Below, piece by piece: positions 8,848-18,277 of a stretch of DNA of 43,132 bases. How positions within the stretch are numbered: position 1 is the first letter of the stretch; each line of letters starts with the position of its first letter. The notes beneath the pieces are model-generated. The model searched no databases. It was given only the letters and a program-made list of their open reading frames with translations, and was not told the DNA's origin. The DNA comes from Clostridiales bacterium (GTDB taxonomy: Bacteria; Bacillota; Clostridia; Clostridiales; Clostridiaceae): the NCBI GenBank assembly GCA_012519845.1, contig JAAYPK010000036.1, positions 1-43,132 on the forward strand, in the 5' to 3' direction. The position numbers and the translations under genes were made by a program.

Positions 8848-9114
8848 TTATCTGCCTCTTACTCCCTTTATAGGTATATTACATGAAAGCGAAGATGAAA
8901 CATCTCCTTCAATCATATCACTTTTAGTTACTGCTATTTCCACATCTTCTGATTGAATTTCAATATATTTGGATAAAACTTCCAATATCTCTTCTCTTAT
9001 TTTTTCAACAGTTTCAGCTGGAATATCTCCCCTATCATGAATAAGTATTAATCTTAATCTATCTTTAGCAACATCCTTAGGCTTTTGTTTTGTGCTAAAT
9101 CCGAAAAATCCCAT
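8848..9114 (-). CDS. minE: MinE cell division topological specificity factor
   Basis: A protein of 88 aa, the family's normal size. The N-terminal membrane-targeting segment MGFFGFSTKQKP is followed by the MinD-contact region KDRLRLILIHDRGDIPAE and the dimerisation beta-sheet region. MinE stimulates the MinD ATPase and restricts MinC/MinD inhibition to keep the division site at mid-cell. It is the last gene of minC-minD-minE, 12 bp after minD. Its presence suggests an oscillating Min system rather than the DivIVA-only type. Confidence 0.95.
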   Translation of the reverse strand: MGFFGFSTKQKPKDVAKDRLRLILIHDRGDIPAETVEKIREEILEVLSKYIEIQSEDVEIAVTKSDMIEGDVSSSLSCNIPIKGVRGR

Positions 9115-9126
9115 AATATCCCCTCC

Positions 9127-9924
9127 TTATTTACGACTAAATAATTTCTTAAGTGATCCTAAAAATCCATTTGACCCAATGTTTAAATCCATTAATGGAA
9201 CTTCTTCTCCAATAATTCTTTTTGCAATATTTCTAAATGCTTGTCCAGCATATGCACCTTCTTCAAGAACAATTGGTTCACCTTTATTTGTACAAACTGT
9301 TACTTGCTTATCATCAGGTACAACTCCCATTAATTTAACTGACAATGTTTCTATTATGTCACTTACATCAAGCATATCTCCCTTTTTAGTCATATCATAA
9401 TTTAATCTATTTACTATTACACCATGATCATCTAATCCTTTAGCATCTAACTTTCCTATTACTCTATCAGCATCCCTAACAGAAGTAATTTCAGGATTAA
9501 CTACAACTAAAGCTCTATCAGCTCCAGCTACTGAATTTTCAAAACCTTGCTCAATACCAGCAGGACAATCAATAAGTACATAATCATATTCATTTTTCAA
9601 TTCTTGAACAACCTTCAACATATCTTGAGCACTTAAATCATCTTTATCTTTAGTTTGTGCAGTTGGTAGCAAACAAAGTGATGGAAACCTTTTATCTTTA
9701 ATTAATGCTTGCTTTAATCTACATCTTCCTTCTACTACATCAAATATTGTATATACTATCCTATTCTCTAAACCCATTAATACATCTAAGTTTCTAAGTC
9801 CAGTATCTCCATCTATTACTACTACTTTTTTACCTAATGCTGCAAGGGCAGTTCCTATATTAGCTGTTGTTGTTGTTTTTCCAACGCCACCTTTACCTGA
9901 TGTAATTACTATAGATTCTCCCAT
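9127..9924 (-). CDS. minD: MinD septum-site-determining ATPase
   Basis: A ParA/MinD-family P-loop ATPase of 265 aa. The deviant Walker A motif SGKGGVGKTTTTANIG is at about 9-24, VVIDGDTGLRNLD follows, and Walker B VLIDCPAGIEQG is near 117-128. The C-terminus (GFLGSLKKLFSRK) is an amphipathic membrane-targeting helix. ATP-bound MinD dimerises on the membrane and recruits MinC. It is the middle gene of minCDE, with short gaps on both sides. Confidence 0.97.
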   Translation of the reverse strand: MGESIVITSGKGGVGKTTTTANIGTALAALGKKVVVIDGDTGLRNLDVLMGLENRIVYTIFDVVEGRCRLKQALIKDKRFPSLCLLPTAQTKDKDDLSAQDMLKVVQELKNEYDYVLIDCPAGIEQGFENSVAGADRALVVVNPEITSVRDADRVIGKLDAKGLDDHGVIVNRLNYDMTKKGDMLDVSDIIETLSVKLMGVVPDDKQVTVCTNKGEPIVLEEGAYAGQAFRNIAKRIIGEEVPLMDLNIGSNGFLGSLKKLFSRK

Positions 9925-9944
9925 TTATAATACCTCCATAAATT

Positions 9945-10595
9945 TTATATATATTTATTATTTAAATATGGCTCTACAATGATAACATTGTCTTTTACCT
10001 TTGCCACTTCAGGATAAATCGGTTTCTCAGAATCAGGAGATATAGTTATTATATCTCCAATTTTTAGAATTTCTGGTTGAAGGGAAAATGCAGCTATTAT
10101 TGCATTTCTATTTCCTCCTTCTCCTGCGAATACATTTCCTTTTATACTTCCAAGTACTATTATGTTTCCACCTGCATGGACTTCGGCACCATTATTAACA
10201 TCCCCAATAATAACAATATTACCAGAAAAACTAATACTTTGACCACCCCTTACTGCTTTTCTAATAAATTTTGTTCTTCCTTCATAAACTCCACTAAATG
10301 TCTTTAGACCTTCTTTAGTCTCTTCAACTTCTTTTTCGTCAACATCTTGAAATATTATTTCTTTAACAAGTATTTCTTCAAATAATATTTCTTTTAATTT
10401 CTTTACTTCTTCCTCTGAAAAGTATGAAAGCTTTGCAGTGACGCAAATAGTAGAGTTATTGTAAAACTTTTTACCTTTTGATAGTTTTTCAACTAATTCC
10501 CCTAACATTTGTTCAAATCCACTAAATTTATCTATATCAATTAGTATATTTAAACCCTCTTTATTTCCTTTTATTACTATCCCCTTGTTACTCAT
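9945..10595 (-). CDS. minC: MinC septum-site inhibitor
   Basis: A 216-aa inhibitor of FtsZ polymerisation. The N-terminal domain (about 1-100) blocks FtsZ. The C-terminal beta-helix (about 110-210) binds MinD and is recognised by VRGGQSISFSGNIVIIGDVNNGAEVHAGGNI and ITISPDSEK. It is the first gene of minCDE, with an extended -10 promoter about 60 nt upstream and a GGAGG ribosome site. Confidence 0.95.
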   Translation of the reverse strand: MSNKGIVIKGNKEGLNILIDIDKFSGFEQMLGELVEKLSKGKKFYNNSTICVTAKLSYFSEEEVKKLKEILFEEILVKEIIFQDVDEKEVEETKEGLKTFSGVYEGRTKFIRKAVRGGQSISFSGNIVIIGDVNNGAEVHAGGNIIVLGSIKGNVFAGEGGNRNAIIAAFSLQPEILKIGDIITISPDSEKPIYPEVAKVKDNVIIVEPYLNNKYI

Positions 10596-10655
10596 TGGTT
10601 ACCTCCACCAACTCATTATTGCCATTTTTCTTAATAATAAGACCTTTTACTTACA

Positions 10656-10664
10656 ATTATATCA
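10656..10664 (-). promoter_or_regulatory. minC: Extended -10 promoter of minCDE
   Basis: The minus strand reads TGATATAAT, with only a weak TTCAAA at -35. It lies about 60 nt before minC and downstream of the hairpin that follows pbp2, so min genes may have their own promoter. Confidence 0.45.
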
Positions 10665-10702
10665 TTAATTTTAATATTTTGAAAACGAAAATTTAACTGT
10701 AT

Positions 10703-10753
10703 TAAGGCTCTATAGACTTTATTAACAAAGTATTAAAATCTATAGAGCCTTTT
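10703..10753 (-). terminator. Hairpin between pbp2 and minC, possible partial terminator
   Basis: The arms (TTAAGGCTCTATAGA side at 10703-10716, TCTATAGAGCCTT side at 10740-10753) form a perfect stem with a 23-nt loop. The T8 run lies on the plus-strand side. For leftward transcripts from pbp2 the hairpin is preceded by A8 and followed only by AATACAG, so leftward termination could be leaky. Confidence 0.6.
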
Positions 10754-10755
10754 TT

Positions 10756-13635
10756 TTATTTAGATTGCTTATTATCAGAAGGAATCCCTGATAAAATCTC
10801 ACTAAATTGATAATTGGGATTACTTTCTAATATTCTATTCTTAAAATATTGTTCATATATTGCTTTAGCCACTGGAGCTACACTTCCACCATGACCTCCA
10901 TCATAAACAACTCCTACAAAAACTATTTCAGGATCCTCTAAAGGTGCAAAACTAACGTAAGTAGCATAAGGTGCTCTACCATAATCTGTTTGATCTTCTC
11001 TAAAATCTGCTGTACCTGTTTTACCACCTGTTTTAATTGGGAAATTCATAAATGTGGCTGCTGCTGTACCTGTTTCATCTTCATTAACCTTACTCATACC
11101 TTCAATTATTGCATTTACAGTAGAGTCTTTTAATTGAATTTGATCTAGAATTTCAGGTCCATATTCTTTTATTACTTCTCCATCCGGATTTGTAACTTTA
11201 TCTACTAAATGTAATTTGTATCTTGTACCACGGTTAACAATAGTTGATACGTATTGAGCTAATTGTAATGGTGTAAAGTTATTCATACCTTGACCTATTG
11301 AAGCAAAAATTTCTTCTCCTGGTGAGATAATTTGTGTTCCTGCATCATGTATAACATATTGTGCAATAGCTATTGATACATATGTTGCTTGTTTTGAAAT
11401 ATCAAAGGTTCCTCCATTACTTTCATAGACAGCTACATTTTCTTTATATTTATCAGAAAGATTCATTATTTTTTCTATATCCTCACGAAGTATTTTAGCA
11501 AATTCATCAGCATTTGTTGAAGCACCATTTTCACCAAATTGCTTTAACCTTTCAGTTATTTTTGATTTTAAACTTGTCTTAGCCTCTTTTAATGCTTCAG
11601 AATCATCTTCCCTATCAGAATAATCAAAAGGAATAAAATTTTCTCCTCTAAAAGAACCTGATTCAACTCCATCTCTAATTGCAAATTTCGCATTTGCTAT
11701 AAAAATATTTCTATAGGATTGGAAATTATAGACTTGACCAAAATTTTCTGTAATTTCAATTCCTGTACTTGGATTTTGCTTTCCATTTGGATCTACTCCA
11801 AGTCCAAATCTCCAAGCATATTTTGCAATTCCATTTAAGCCATCAATTTTACTGCCATTTGCTAGCCCTTGCATATAAAGTCTATATCCAATTTCGTAGA
11901 AATAATAGTTACATGATACAGCCAATGCACTTTCAATATTAACGCTACCATGACTACCACCATAATTAGTATAAGCTAAACACTCTGGTGCAAAATCACC
12001 ACCAAATACTTCTGGATGAACATCATATTTACCTAAATCAGCAACTCTTTCTTCTGGTGTTATTACGCCACTTTCAAGACCAGCAATTCCTGTCATCGGC
12101 TTAAAAGTTGATCCAGGCGGAATTAGACCTTGCGTAGCATAATTATAAAAAGATCTAGGATATAAGTCATACATATCTTGTCTAATCCCATTGCTATCTT
12201 TTGGAAATAAATCATCTACTGTTTTAATTCCTGTTAAGCCTTTTTCTTTTATATATTTTTCACCAAAAGCTTCTAAGTCTGGACTGAAATAAGCTTTCAT
12301 TTCTTCATCAGATAATAATCCTGGCAATACAAATACATTAGGATCATAATTTGGAAGAGATACTAAAGCTAATATCCTTCCTGTTTTAGCCTCTACAGCA
12401 ACACATGCTCCTCTATTGGCAGATGAATATTTTCCTCCTTCTTCACTAGAAATTCTATTCATTGTATCTTGCATTGCAGTCTCAGCTACATATTGCAAAT
12501 TTTTATCAATAGATAAATGTACATCATTTCCTGGATAAGCTTCAAGTTTAAATAATTCTTCTGTAACTTGTCCTTTTGAATTAACTTTTACAGTTGTTCC
12601 CCCAGTTACTCCTTTTAATTGTTCCTCAAATGCAGACTCAATTCCAGAAACACCTATTAGATCTGAAGAAACATCATATCCTTTTAGTTCATACTTTTCT
12701 TCATTTGCAGTATTTATAGATGACAAATATCCAACAACTGATGAAGCTAAAGTTCCATAAGGATAACTTCTTGTTGGTTCTAATGATACATCTATTCCTG
12801 GTAAATCATTTTGTCTTTGTAGAATAATTGAAGCTGTATCCCATTTTAAATTACTTGTTATAGTTACTGACTTGTATCCTTGAAAACTTTTCATTTTAAT
12901 TTTATCTTTTATAAGAATATAATTTCTTAATTGACTATATGAATAACCCTTATCTAATAATATCTCTGTTATTTCTTTACCTGTCATCTTATTATATATC
13001 TTTTTTTGTTCATCTGATGGATCAGGATCTACTAAATCTATTAAGCTATAACTTTTTACCAAATAATAAAATACATCTTCTGGAGATATATTATATAATT
13101 CATCATTTACTTTTTCGATTTCTTTTTCTGTTAAATCTCGTTCTTCAGTGTTAAGTTTCAAATCCTTCTCTACTTGTTCATTTAACCCTCTATCTCTTTT
13201 AAATCTAATATCCTCTGCTCTTACAAGGTCAGCATCGGTATTTTCATAACTAATATACCATTCATTATTTTCATTTAATTTTAGTTTCAAATCATCTTGA
13301 ATTTTTTCCCCATTACTATTTAGTATATCTATAATACTATCCACTGTAGTATAAAATGCATCTTTAGATTCATTTGTTGAAGTATATGTCAATGCAAAAG
13401 TTTGTGTATTAGTTGCTAATATATTTCCATTTTGATCTATAATTTTACCTCTTGGAGCTTTTTCTGATACAAATCTAGTAGAGGTAGTATTAGCTTTATC
13501 TTGATAATCATCATGTTTATATATTTGAATGTATACTAATTTAATGGTAATTATTGAAAATACAATTGTCATTATAATTAACAAAATTGTATATCTGGAT
13601 ATTTTCTTTTTCTTTTTTGGTTTATTAACAATCAT
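10756..13635 (-). CDS. mrdA: Class B penicillin-binding protein 2 (elongasome transpeptidase)
   Basis: A D,D-transpeptidase of 959 aa that crosslinks side-wall peptidoglycan together with RodA. An N-terminal membrane anchor lies at about 15-37. A dimerisation/pedestal domain (about 55-370) contains RGKIIDQNG. The penicillin-binding domain has S509TFK512, S574CN576 and K872TGT. It is far longer than the roughly 630-700 aa of many PBP2 proteins. The extra length lies in the N-terminal domain (about 100-250) and in a charged insert between the SCN and KTG motifs (about 625-770). ATG 13635 overlaps the mreD stop by one base, so it belongs to the mre operon. Confidence 0.93.
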   Translation of the reverse strand: MIVNKPKKKKKISRYTILLIIMTIVFSIITIKLVYIQIYKHDDYQDKANTTSTRFVSEKAPRGKIIDQNGNILATNTQTFALTYTSTNESKDAFYTTVDSIIDILNSNGEKIQDDLKLKLNENNEWYISYENTDADLVRAEDIRFKRDRGLNEQVEKDLKLNTEERDLTEKEIEKVNDELYNISPEDVFYYLVKSYSLIDLVDPDPSDEQKKIYNKMTGKEITEILLDKGYSYSQLRNYILIKDKIKMKSFQGYKSVTITSNLKWDTASIILQRQNDLPGIDVSLEPTRSYPYGTLASSVVGYLSSINTANEEKYELKGYDVSSDLIGVSGIESAFEEQLKGVTGGTTVKVNSKGQVTEELFKLEAYPGNDVHLSIDKNLQYVAETAMQDTMNRISSEEGGKYSSANRGACVAVEAKTGRILALVSLPNYDPNVFVLPGLLSDEEMKAYFSPDLEAFGEKYIKEKGLTGIKTVDDLFPKDSNGIRQDMYDLYPRSFYNYATQGLIPPGSTFKPMTGIAGLESGVITPEERVADLGKYDVHPEVFGGDFAPECLAYTNYGGSHGSVNIESALAVSCNYYFYEIGYRLYMQGLANGSKIDGLNGIAKYAWRFGLGVDPNGKQNPSTGIEITENFGQVYNFQSYRNIFIANAKFAIRDGVESGSFRGENFIPFDYSDREDDSEALKEAKTSLKSKITERLKQFGENGASTNADEFAKILREDIEKIMNLSDKYKENVAVYESNGGTFDISKQATYVSIAIAQYVIHDAGTQIISPGEEIFASIGQGMNNFTPLQLAQYVSTIVNRGTRYKLHLVDKVTNPDGEVIKEYGPEILDQIQLKDSTVNAIIEGMSKVNEDETGTAAATFMNFPIKTGGKTGTADFREDQTDYGRAPYATYVSFAPLEDPEIVFVGVVYDGGHGGSVAPVAKAIYEQYFKNRILESNPNYQFSEILSGIPSDNKQSK

Positions 13636-14129
13636 TAATATTTAACCCTCCATGAAAATTCTTTTCCATCCTCATTGTAGAATTTATAAACTAATTTGTA
13701 AGTAATTAACGTTAAGATCGAATTATATATTGCTACATATACTCCCTTAATTAAATCTACATCTATTTTATATAAATACATAATTAAATAAGTAATAAGA
13801 AACTTTGCTATAGTTGATAGAAAAATTGATACAATGGGTATTAATCTTTTATCTTTCCATATTCCTTCCCCTATTATTCCAACAACATAACAAATCCACA
13901 TATTTACTAATGCGTTAACTCCAAATCCTTGAAAGAAAAAAATATCTTGCAACAATCCACTAATAACACCAATAATTAATCCTTCTTTTTTCCCTTTTAT
14001 TATAGAATAACTAGTGGCGAAAACTAATAGAAAGCTAGGATAATAACCATAAATAGCAATAAAAGGTGCAAAAGTATTATCAAGTATTAATAATGCAATA
14101 CATATTAAAATTAGTATTATTCTTTTCAT
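13635..14129 (-). CDS. mreD: MreD rod-shape-determining membrane protein
   Basis: A 164-aa membrane protein with about five or six hydrophobic helices, the normal size and layout for MreD. The motif GLLQDIFFFQGFGVNAL is typical. It is part of the elongasome with MreB, MreC, RodA and PBP2. It is 10 bp from mreC and its stop overlaps the pbp2 start. Sequence conservation in MreD is low, so position carries much of the call. Confidence 0.9.
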   Translation of the reverse strand: MKRIILILICIALLILDNTFAPFIAIYGYYPSFLLVFATSYSIIKGKKEGLIIGVISGLLQDIFFFQGFGVNALVNMWICYVVGIIGEGIWKDKRLIPIVSIFLSTIAKFLITYLIMYLYKIDVDLIKGVYVAIYNSILTLITYKLVYKFYNEDGKEFSWRVKY

Positions 14130-14139
14130 AATCCACCTC

Positions 14140-14982
14140 TTATTTGTAATTAATAACTCGTGTATCTTTTGGTGCTACTACTAACAGTTCTTCTAATTTA
14201 TCAAAATCAACATAAGGCTTTACTATTGCACTTTTCATTACTTTCACCTTATCTTCTTCTACTTTAATAACTTCTCCTATTCTAATTTCTTTTGGATAAA
14301 TTTCACCATATCCAGATGTTAAAACTACATCTCCTTCTTTAACTTCTGAATTCATTGGAAGATAAGATATTTTTGCTAGCTTTTCATTTTTTTCATTTGT
14401 ATATCCTTCTAATATTCCGCTATTTTCTCTTGTTTCCTCTAACATTACACTTACGGATATATTCTCATTAACAATAGTTTCAATAATTGCCCAATTATTA
14501 GCTACACTTGTTACTTTCCCAACTAAACCTTTTGATCCAATTACAATCATATTTTTTTCAATACCATCATCTTTTCCTTTATCAATAATTAATCCCTCTA
14601 AAATGCTTCCTTTAGTACCAATGATATTTGTTGCAATATAATTGTATTCATCTCTGGATTCCTTAAAATCTAATAAATCTTTAAGTCTCTCGTTTTCTTC
14701 TTCCAAATCCGAATTTTCTGCTAGCTCATCTTTTAGCTTTTCATTTTCTTTTACTAATTCCTTATTTTCTGCCTTTACATCTGAGAAATTCAAAAAGAAA
14801 TCTACAAAATCCTTAACACCTCTATTAATTCCATATGTAATTTTTTGTATAGGGCTTAAAGCACTTCCTGCACCGCCTTCAAGGCCCTTTACATCTCTAC
14901 TTGCTGAATAAATTATTAATCCTAAAAATGTAACTGACAGTACTATAATAGTAACTGCCAGCTTATTCTTTAGAAGCTTCAT
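14140..14982 (-). CDS. mreC: MreC rod-shape-determining protein
   Basis: A 280-aa protein. A single membrane helix at about 8-26 is followed by a coiled coil (about 65-110; ENKELVKENEKLKDELAENS) and a beta-barrel domain (GTKGSILEGLIIDKGKDDGI, GLVGKV, VLTSGYGEIYP). MreC is the extracellular scaffold of the elongasome and contacts PBP2. It starts 3 bp after mreB ends, so both are co-transcribed. Confidence 0.95.
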   Translation of the reverse strand: MKLLKNKLAVTIIVLSVTFLGLIIYSASRDVKGLEGGAGSALSPIQKITYGINRGVKDFVDFFLNFSDVKAENKELVKENEKLKDELAENSDLEEENERLKDLLDFKESRDEYNYIATNIIGTKGSILEGLIIDKGKDDGIEKNMIVIGSKGLVGKVTSVANNWAIIETIVNENISVSVMLEETRENSGILEGYTNEKNEKLAKISYLPMNSEVKEGDVVLTSGYGEIYPKEIRIGEVIKVEEDKVKVMKSAIVKPYVDFDKLEELLVVAPKDTRVINYK

Positions 14983-14985
14983 ATG

Positions 14986-15999
14986 CTATTCTCTCTCGTT
15001 TCTACTAATCTTATCAAAATCTTCAAGAGCTTTTCCAGCTCCTAGAACAACACAATCTAATGGTGCTTCAGCAATATGTACAGGCATATTGGTTTCTCTT
15101 GTAATTAATATATCTAATCCTTTTAATAATGCTCCGCCCCCTGCTAGCATTATTCCTTTATCCATTATATCTGCTGCTAATTCTGGTGGTGTTTTTTCTA
15201 ATGTTGTCTTAATTGCTTCAATTATTGAAAATATAGGTTCTCTTAATGCTTCCCTAATTTGAACTTCAGAAACTTCTATTATCTTAGGAAGACCTGTTAC
15301 TAAGTCCCTACCTTTAATTTCCATACTTTCTTCTTGTTCAACTTTATATGCTGATCCAATTTGCATTTTTATTTGTTCAGCTGTTCTTTCGCCAATCATT
15401 AAATTATACTCTCTTTTTATATATGCAATAATTGCCTGATCTAATTCATCACCAGCTATTCTTAAGGATTTGCTTGTTACTATTCCTCCAAGTGAAATAA
15501 TAGCTACTTCTGTAGTACCACCACCAATATCTACAATCATGCTTCCTGTTGGTTCACTTACTGGAAGTCCTGCTCCTATTGCAGCGGCCATTGGCTCTTC
15601 CATTAGAACAACATCTTTTGCTCCAGCAAGCTTTGTTGCTTCTTCAATAGCTCTTTTTTCTACTTCAGTAACTCCTGATGGATAACAAACAATAATCCTA
15701 GGACTTTTAAATGAACTCTTACTTGTTCCTTTTTCTATAAGAGATTTAATCATTGTATGTGCCACATCAAAATCAGCAATAACACCATCTTTTAATGGTC
15801 TAATTGCTACAATATTTCCTGGTGTTCTTCCTATCATTAATTTTGCTTCTGAACCTACTGCTAAAGGCTTTTTAGTTACATTATTTATTGCAACAACTGA
15901 AGGTTCCCTAAGTACAATTCCTTTTCCTTTTACAAAAACAAGAGTATTAGCAGTACCTAAATCTATTCCCATATCTCTATTTGTTCCAAATAATCCCAT
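14986..15999 (-). CDS. mreB: MreB actin-like cytoskeletal ATPase
   Basis: A protein of 337 aa. Actin-fold nucleotide motifs are [19 protein letters not shown] (phosphate 1), [20 protein letters not shown] (phosphate 2) and [13 protein letters not shown] (adenosine). Membrane-associated filaments of MreB steer side-wall synthesis. The FGTNRDMG start and the mreC-mreD-pbp2 neighbours mark it as the principal MreB rather than Mbl or MreBH. It lies 19 bp after radC. Confidence 0.97.
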   Translation of the reverse strand: MGLFGTNRDMGIDLGTANTLVFVKGKGIVLREPSVVAINNVTKKPLAVGSEAKLMIGRTPGNIVAIRPLKDGVIADFDVAHTMIKSLIEKGTSKSSFKSPRIIVCYPSGVTEVEKRAIEEATKLAGAKDVVLMEEPMAAAIGAGLPVSEPTGSMIVDIGGGTTEVAIISLGGIVTSKSLRIAGDELDQAIIAYIKREYNLMIGERTAEQIKMQIGSAYKVEQEESMEIKGRDLVTGLPKIIEVSEVQIREALREPIFSIIEAIKTTLEKTPPELAADIMDKGIMLAGGGALLKGLDILITRETNMPVHIAEAPLDCVVLGAGKALEDFDKISRNERE

Positions 16000-16018
16000 T
16001 TACGTTTTCCCCTTTCGA

Positions 16019-16708
16019 TTATATAATTCCCTGTTCTTTTAAACTTATATATTTATTCTCTCCAATTATAATGTGATCAATTAATTCAATGCCAATTATT
16101 TTTCCACTTTCCTTTATTCTTCTGGTAATATTTATATCATCCTGACTTGGTGTTGGATCGCCTGAAGGATGATTATGACAAATAATTATTGAAGCACCAC
16201 TATGTTTAATTGCTTCTTTAAATATTTCTCGTGGATGAACTATTGAGGTATTCAACGTGCCTTTAAATACATCCCTAACCTTAATTATCTGTGATTTGCT
16301 ATTTAATACTAATAATTTAAGGATTTCTTGATTTAAAGAACTCATTTCTGCCATTAATAATTTAGATACATCTATTGGACTTTGTATTTTATATTTTTGA
16401 ATATTAGCTCTTAGGGCATTAAATCTTTTAAATAATTCACCTAATGCTATAATTTGAGATGCTTTTACTCTTTTTACTCCTTTTATAGAAGTTACATCAT
16501 TATAGTTTACATCTATAATATTATTTATTCCACCTAACTTACTTATTATCTTTTCACTTAAGGAAATAGCATTATCTCCTTTAGTGCCTTTTCCAAGTAT
16601 AATTGCTAATAATTCTGTATTGTTTAGACTTTCAGGTCCAAAAAGCAGCAATTTTTCTATAGGTCTTTCTTCAGAAGGAAAATCTAAAATATTGATATTT
16701 TCATGCAT
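16019..16708 (-). CDS. radC: RadC/JAB-domain protein
   Basis: A protein of 229 aa. A helix-hairpin-helix-like N-terminal part (SIKGVKRVKASQIIALGELFKR) is followed by the JAB/MPN metal site HNHPSGDPTPSQDD. Despite the old name there is little evidence that RadC repairs DNA; its enzymatic role is unknown. It sits between maf and mreB, a common arrangement in Firmicutes. Full length with all metal ligands present. Confidence 0.93.
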   Translation of the reverse strand: MHENINILDFPSEERPIEKLLLFGPESLNNTELLAIILGKGTKGDNAISLSEKIISKLGGINNIIDVNYNDVTSIKGVKRVKASQIIALGELFKRFNALRANIQKYKIQSPIDVSKLLMAEMSSLNQEILKLLVLNSKSQIIKVRDVFKGTLNTSIVHPREIFKEAIKHSGASIIICHNHPSGDPTPSQDDINITRRIKESGKIIGIELIDHIIIGENKYISLKEQGII

Positions 16709-16744
16709 TATTAAACTCCTTAATTTTAGATTCCATCCCCAATA

Positions 16745-17308
16745 TTATATTATCTCCTTTAACATACCTTTTACTTTATTTAAAGGAAAACCAACTACAT
16801 TATAATAGCATCCATTTATACCTTCTACAAATGTTCCTCCAATGCCTTGAATACCATATGCTCCTGCTTTATCCATGGGTTCATTGCTTTCTATGTAATC
16901 ATTAATATCATCTTCATCTAATTTCGAAAATTTAACAGAAGTATATACAGCTTCTTTTAATATTTTCCCTGTACGTGTGTTAATAACCACTACTCCTGTA
17001 TAAACTCCATGAGTGTTGCCACTTAATCTTTTTAAAATTCTGGCAGCATCCTTTTTATCTTTAGGCTTTCCTATAACTTCATTATCCAATGCAACTACAG
17101 TATCTGCTGCAATTATTATAGCATTATCATTTTTTTTTGCTACATCCTGTGCTTTACCTAATGCTATATCTTGAACATATTTTGATACATCACCTTGAAA
17201 TTCAACTATATTTTCATCAAATAAACTTACTTCAATGGTAAAACTACCAATTAATCTTTTTAACAATTCCTGTCTTCTTTCAGAAGCTGAAGCTAAAATT
17301 ACTTTCAA
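16745..17308 (-). CDS. maf: Maf nucleoside triphosphate pyrophosphatase
   Basis: A 187-aa house-cleaning enzyme that hydrolyses dTTP/UTP or modified nucleotides to monophosphates. Visible motifs are the N-terminal LASASERRQELLKR, AADTVVALD and KPKDKKDAARIL, plus the C-terminal DKAGAYGIQGIGGTFVEGI. It starts with TTG 17308 after AGGAAGTG. It is the first gene of the maf-radC-mreBCD-pbp2 run. The 164-bp gap upstream holds only weak promoter-like sequence. Confidence 0.93.
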   Translation of the reverse strand: MKVILASASERRQELLKRLIGSFTIEVSLFDENIVEFQGDVSKYVQDIALGKAQDVAKKNDNAIIIAADTVVALDNEVIGKPKDKKDAARILKRLSGNTHGVYTGVVVINTRTGKILKEAVYTSVKFSKLDEDDINDYIESNEPMDKAGAYGIQGIGGTFVEGINGCYYNVVGFPLNKVKGMLKEII

Positions 17309-17472
17309 ATAATCACTTCCTGGTTAACTTTAATATAGTATTTCCAATTTATTTATTTTTATACATTTAGCATTGTTAATTTTTTATTAATCCTTATATA
17401 GTTTATCATTTAATATAGCTTTAAACAAGTATGTTTCCTCATTTGTATATTATTTTAATTAATTCTTAAGAA

Positions 17473-18156
17473 TTATTTTCTATATTCTTCTATTATTCCA
17501 TAAAGAAATTTAAGACTCTCCTTACCATGTTCCCTTTCATATTCTTCTGGTAGATTATTTATGTGTTCTCCTAATAATTTTACCTTTTCATTACTATTTT
17601 CACTTTTATTAATTATTTCATTTGTCCACAATTTAAATTCATTAGTATTTATACTTTTTACATTCTCATCTGCAAGTTTATTAATAATTTGAATGTATCC
17701 TTTTATTAATTCCCATTCAACTTTACCATCTATACCATCTATAGTTAGATTATAAGTTGACTTAAAATTATTAATATTTAAACTTGATAATTCAGATTTT
17801 TCCTTTTCTAAATCATTATCTAAATATATTCCTGCTATTATTTTATATTTATCTCCTTCTTCATATATAAAAGATTGGTATGCTTTGGGGATTTGAGCTA
17901 ATGCAACATCTGCATTTTCTTTTTTCCCATATACTCCACATTGAATTACTGAAATACTGTATTCTGTGGTAACTTGATCTTCATTAACCTTATTATTGCT
18001 ATTTTCTATTTTAAAAAAGTTTTGAAATAAGCTATAACCAGTAAAAACTTTAAATACAGTTACACCAAGTAATACACTAAGTATTATTACAACAATAACA
18101 TAAATTGCTGTACCATCCTTTTTTTTCTTTCCATAATCGTATCTTGTATATTTCAT
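17473..18156 (-). CDS. SPOR-domain membrane protein
   Basis: A 227-aa protein. A membrane helix lies near residues 18-38 (YVIVVIILSVLLGVTVFKVF), followed by an outside SPOR-like domain (ISVIQCGVYGKKENADVALAQIP, YKIIAGIYL). SPOR domains bind denuded glycan strands, often at septa or around the engulfing membrane. ATG 18156 is chosen because AAGGAG precedes it; an in-frame start at 18183 lacks one. It lies between maf and the NlpC/P60 gene, consistent with an envelope role. The exact partner is unknown. Confidence 0.85.
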   Translation of the reverse strand: MKYTRYDYGKKKKDGTAIYVIVVIILSVLLGVTVFKVFTGYSLFQNFFKIENSNNKVNEDQVTTEYSISVIQCGVYGKKENADVALAQIPKAYQSFIYEEGDKYKIIAGIYLDNDLEKEKSELSSLNINNFKSTYNLTIDGIDGKVEWELIKGYIQIINKLADENVKSINTNEFKLWTNEIINKSENSNEKVKLLGEHINNLPEEYEREHGKESLKFLYGIIEEYRK

Positions 18157-18237
18157 AATCCCACTCCTTAATTTATCATTCAATGATATATATTAAGATT
18201 AGATAAACATAATTCATTATGTAACTAAAAAATAAAA

Positions 18238-18270
18238 AAAAACTTTGCCTCTTTAAAAGACAAAGTTTTT
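18238..18270 (-). terminator. Terminator after the NlpC/P60 gene
   Basis: The stem AAAAACTTTG/CAAAGTTTTT (18238-18247 and 18261-18270) has an inner TCTTT/AAAGA pairing and a long T-run on the minus strand. Confidence 0.85.
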
Positions 18271-18277
18271 TAATATA

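Noticed and set aside
14642-15685. Plus-strand serine-rich frames opposite mreC and mreB
   Set aside because: Low-complexity composition arises from the reverse complement of Glu/Lys-rich coding sequence; no ribosome sites.
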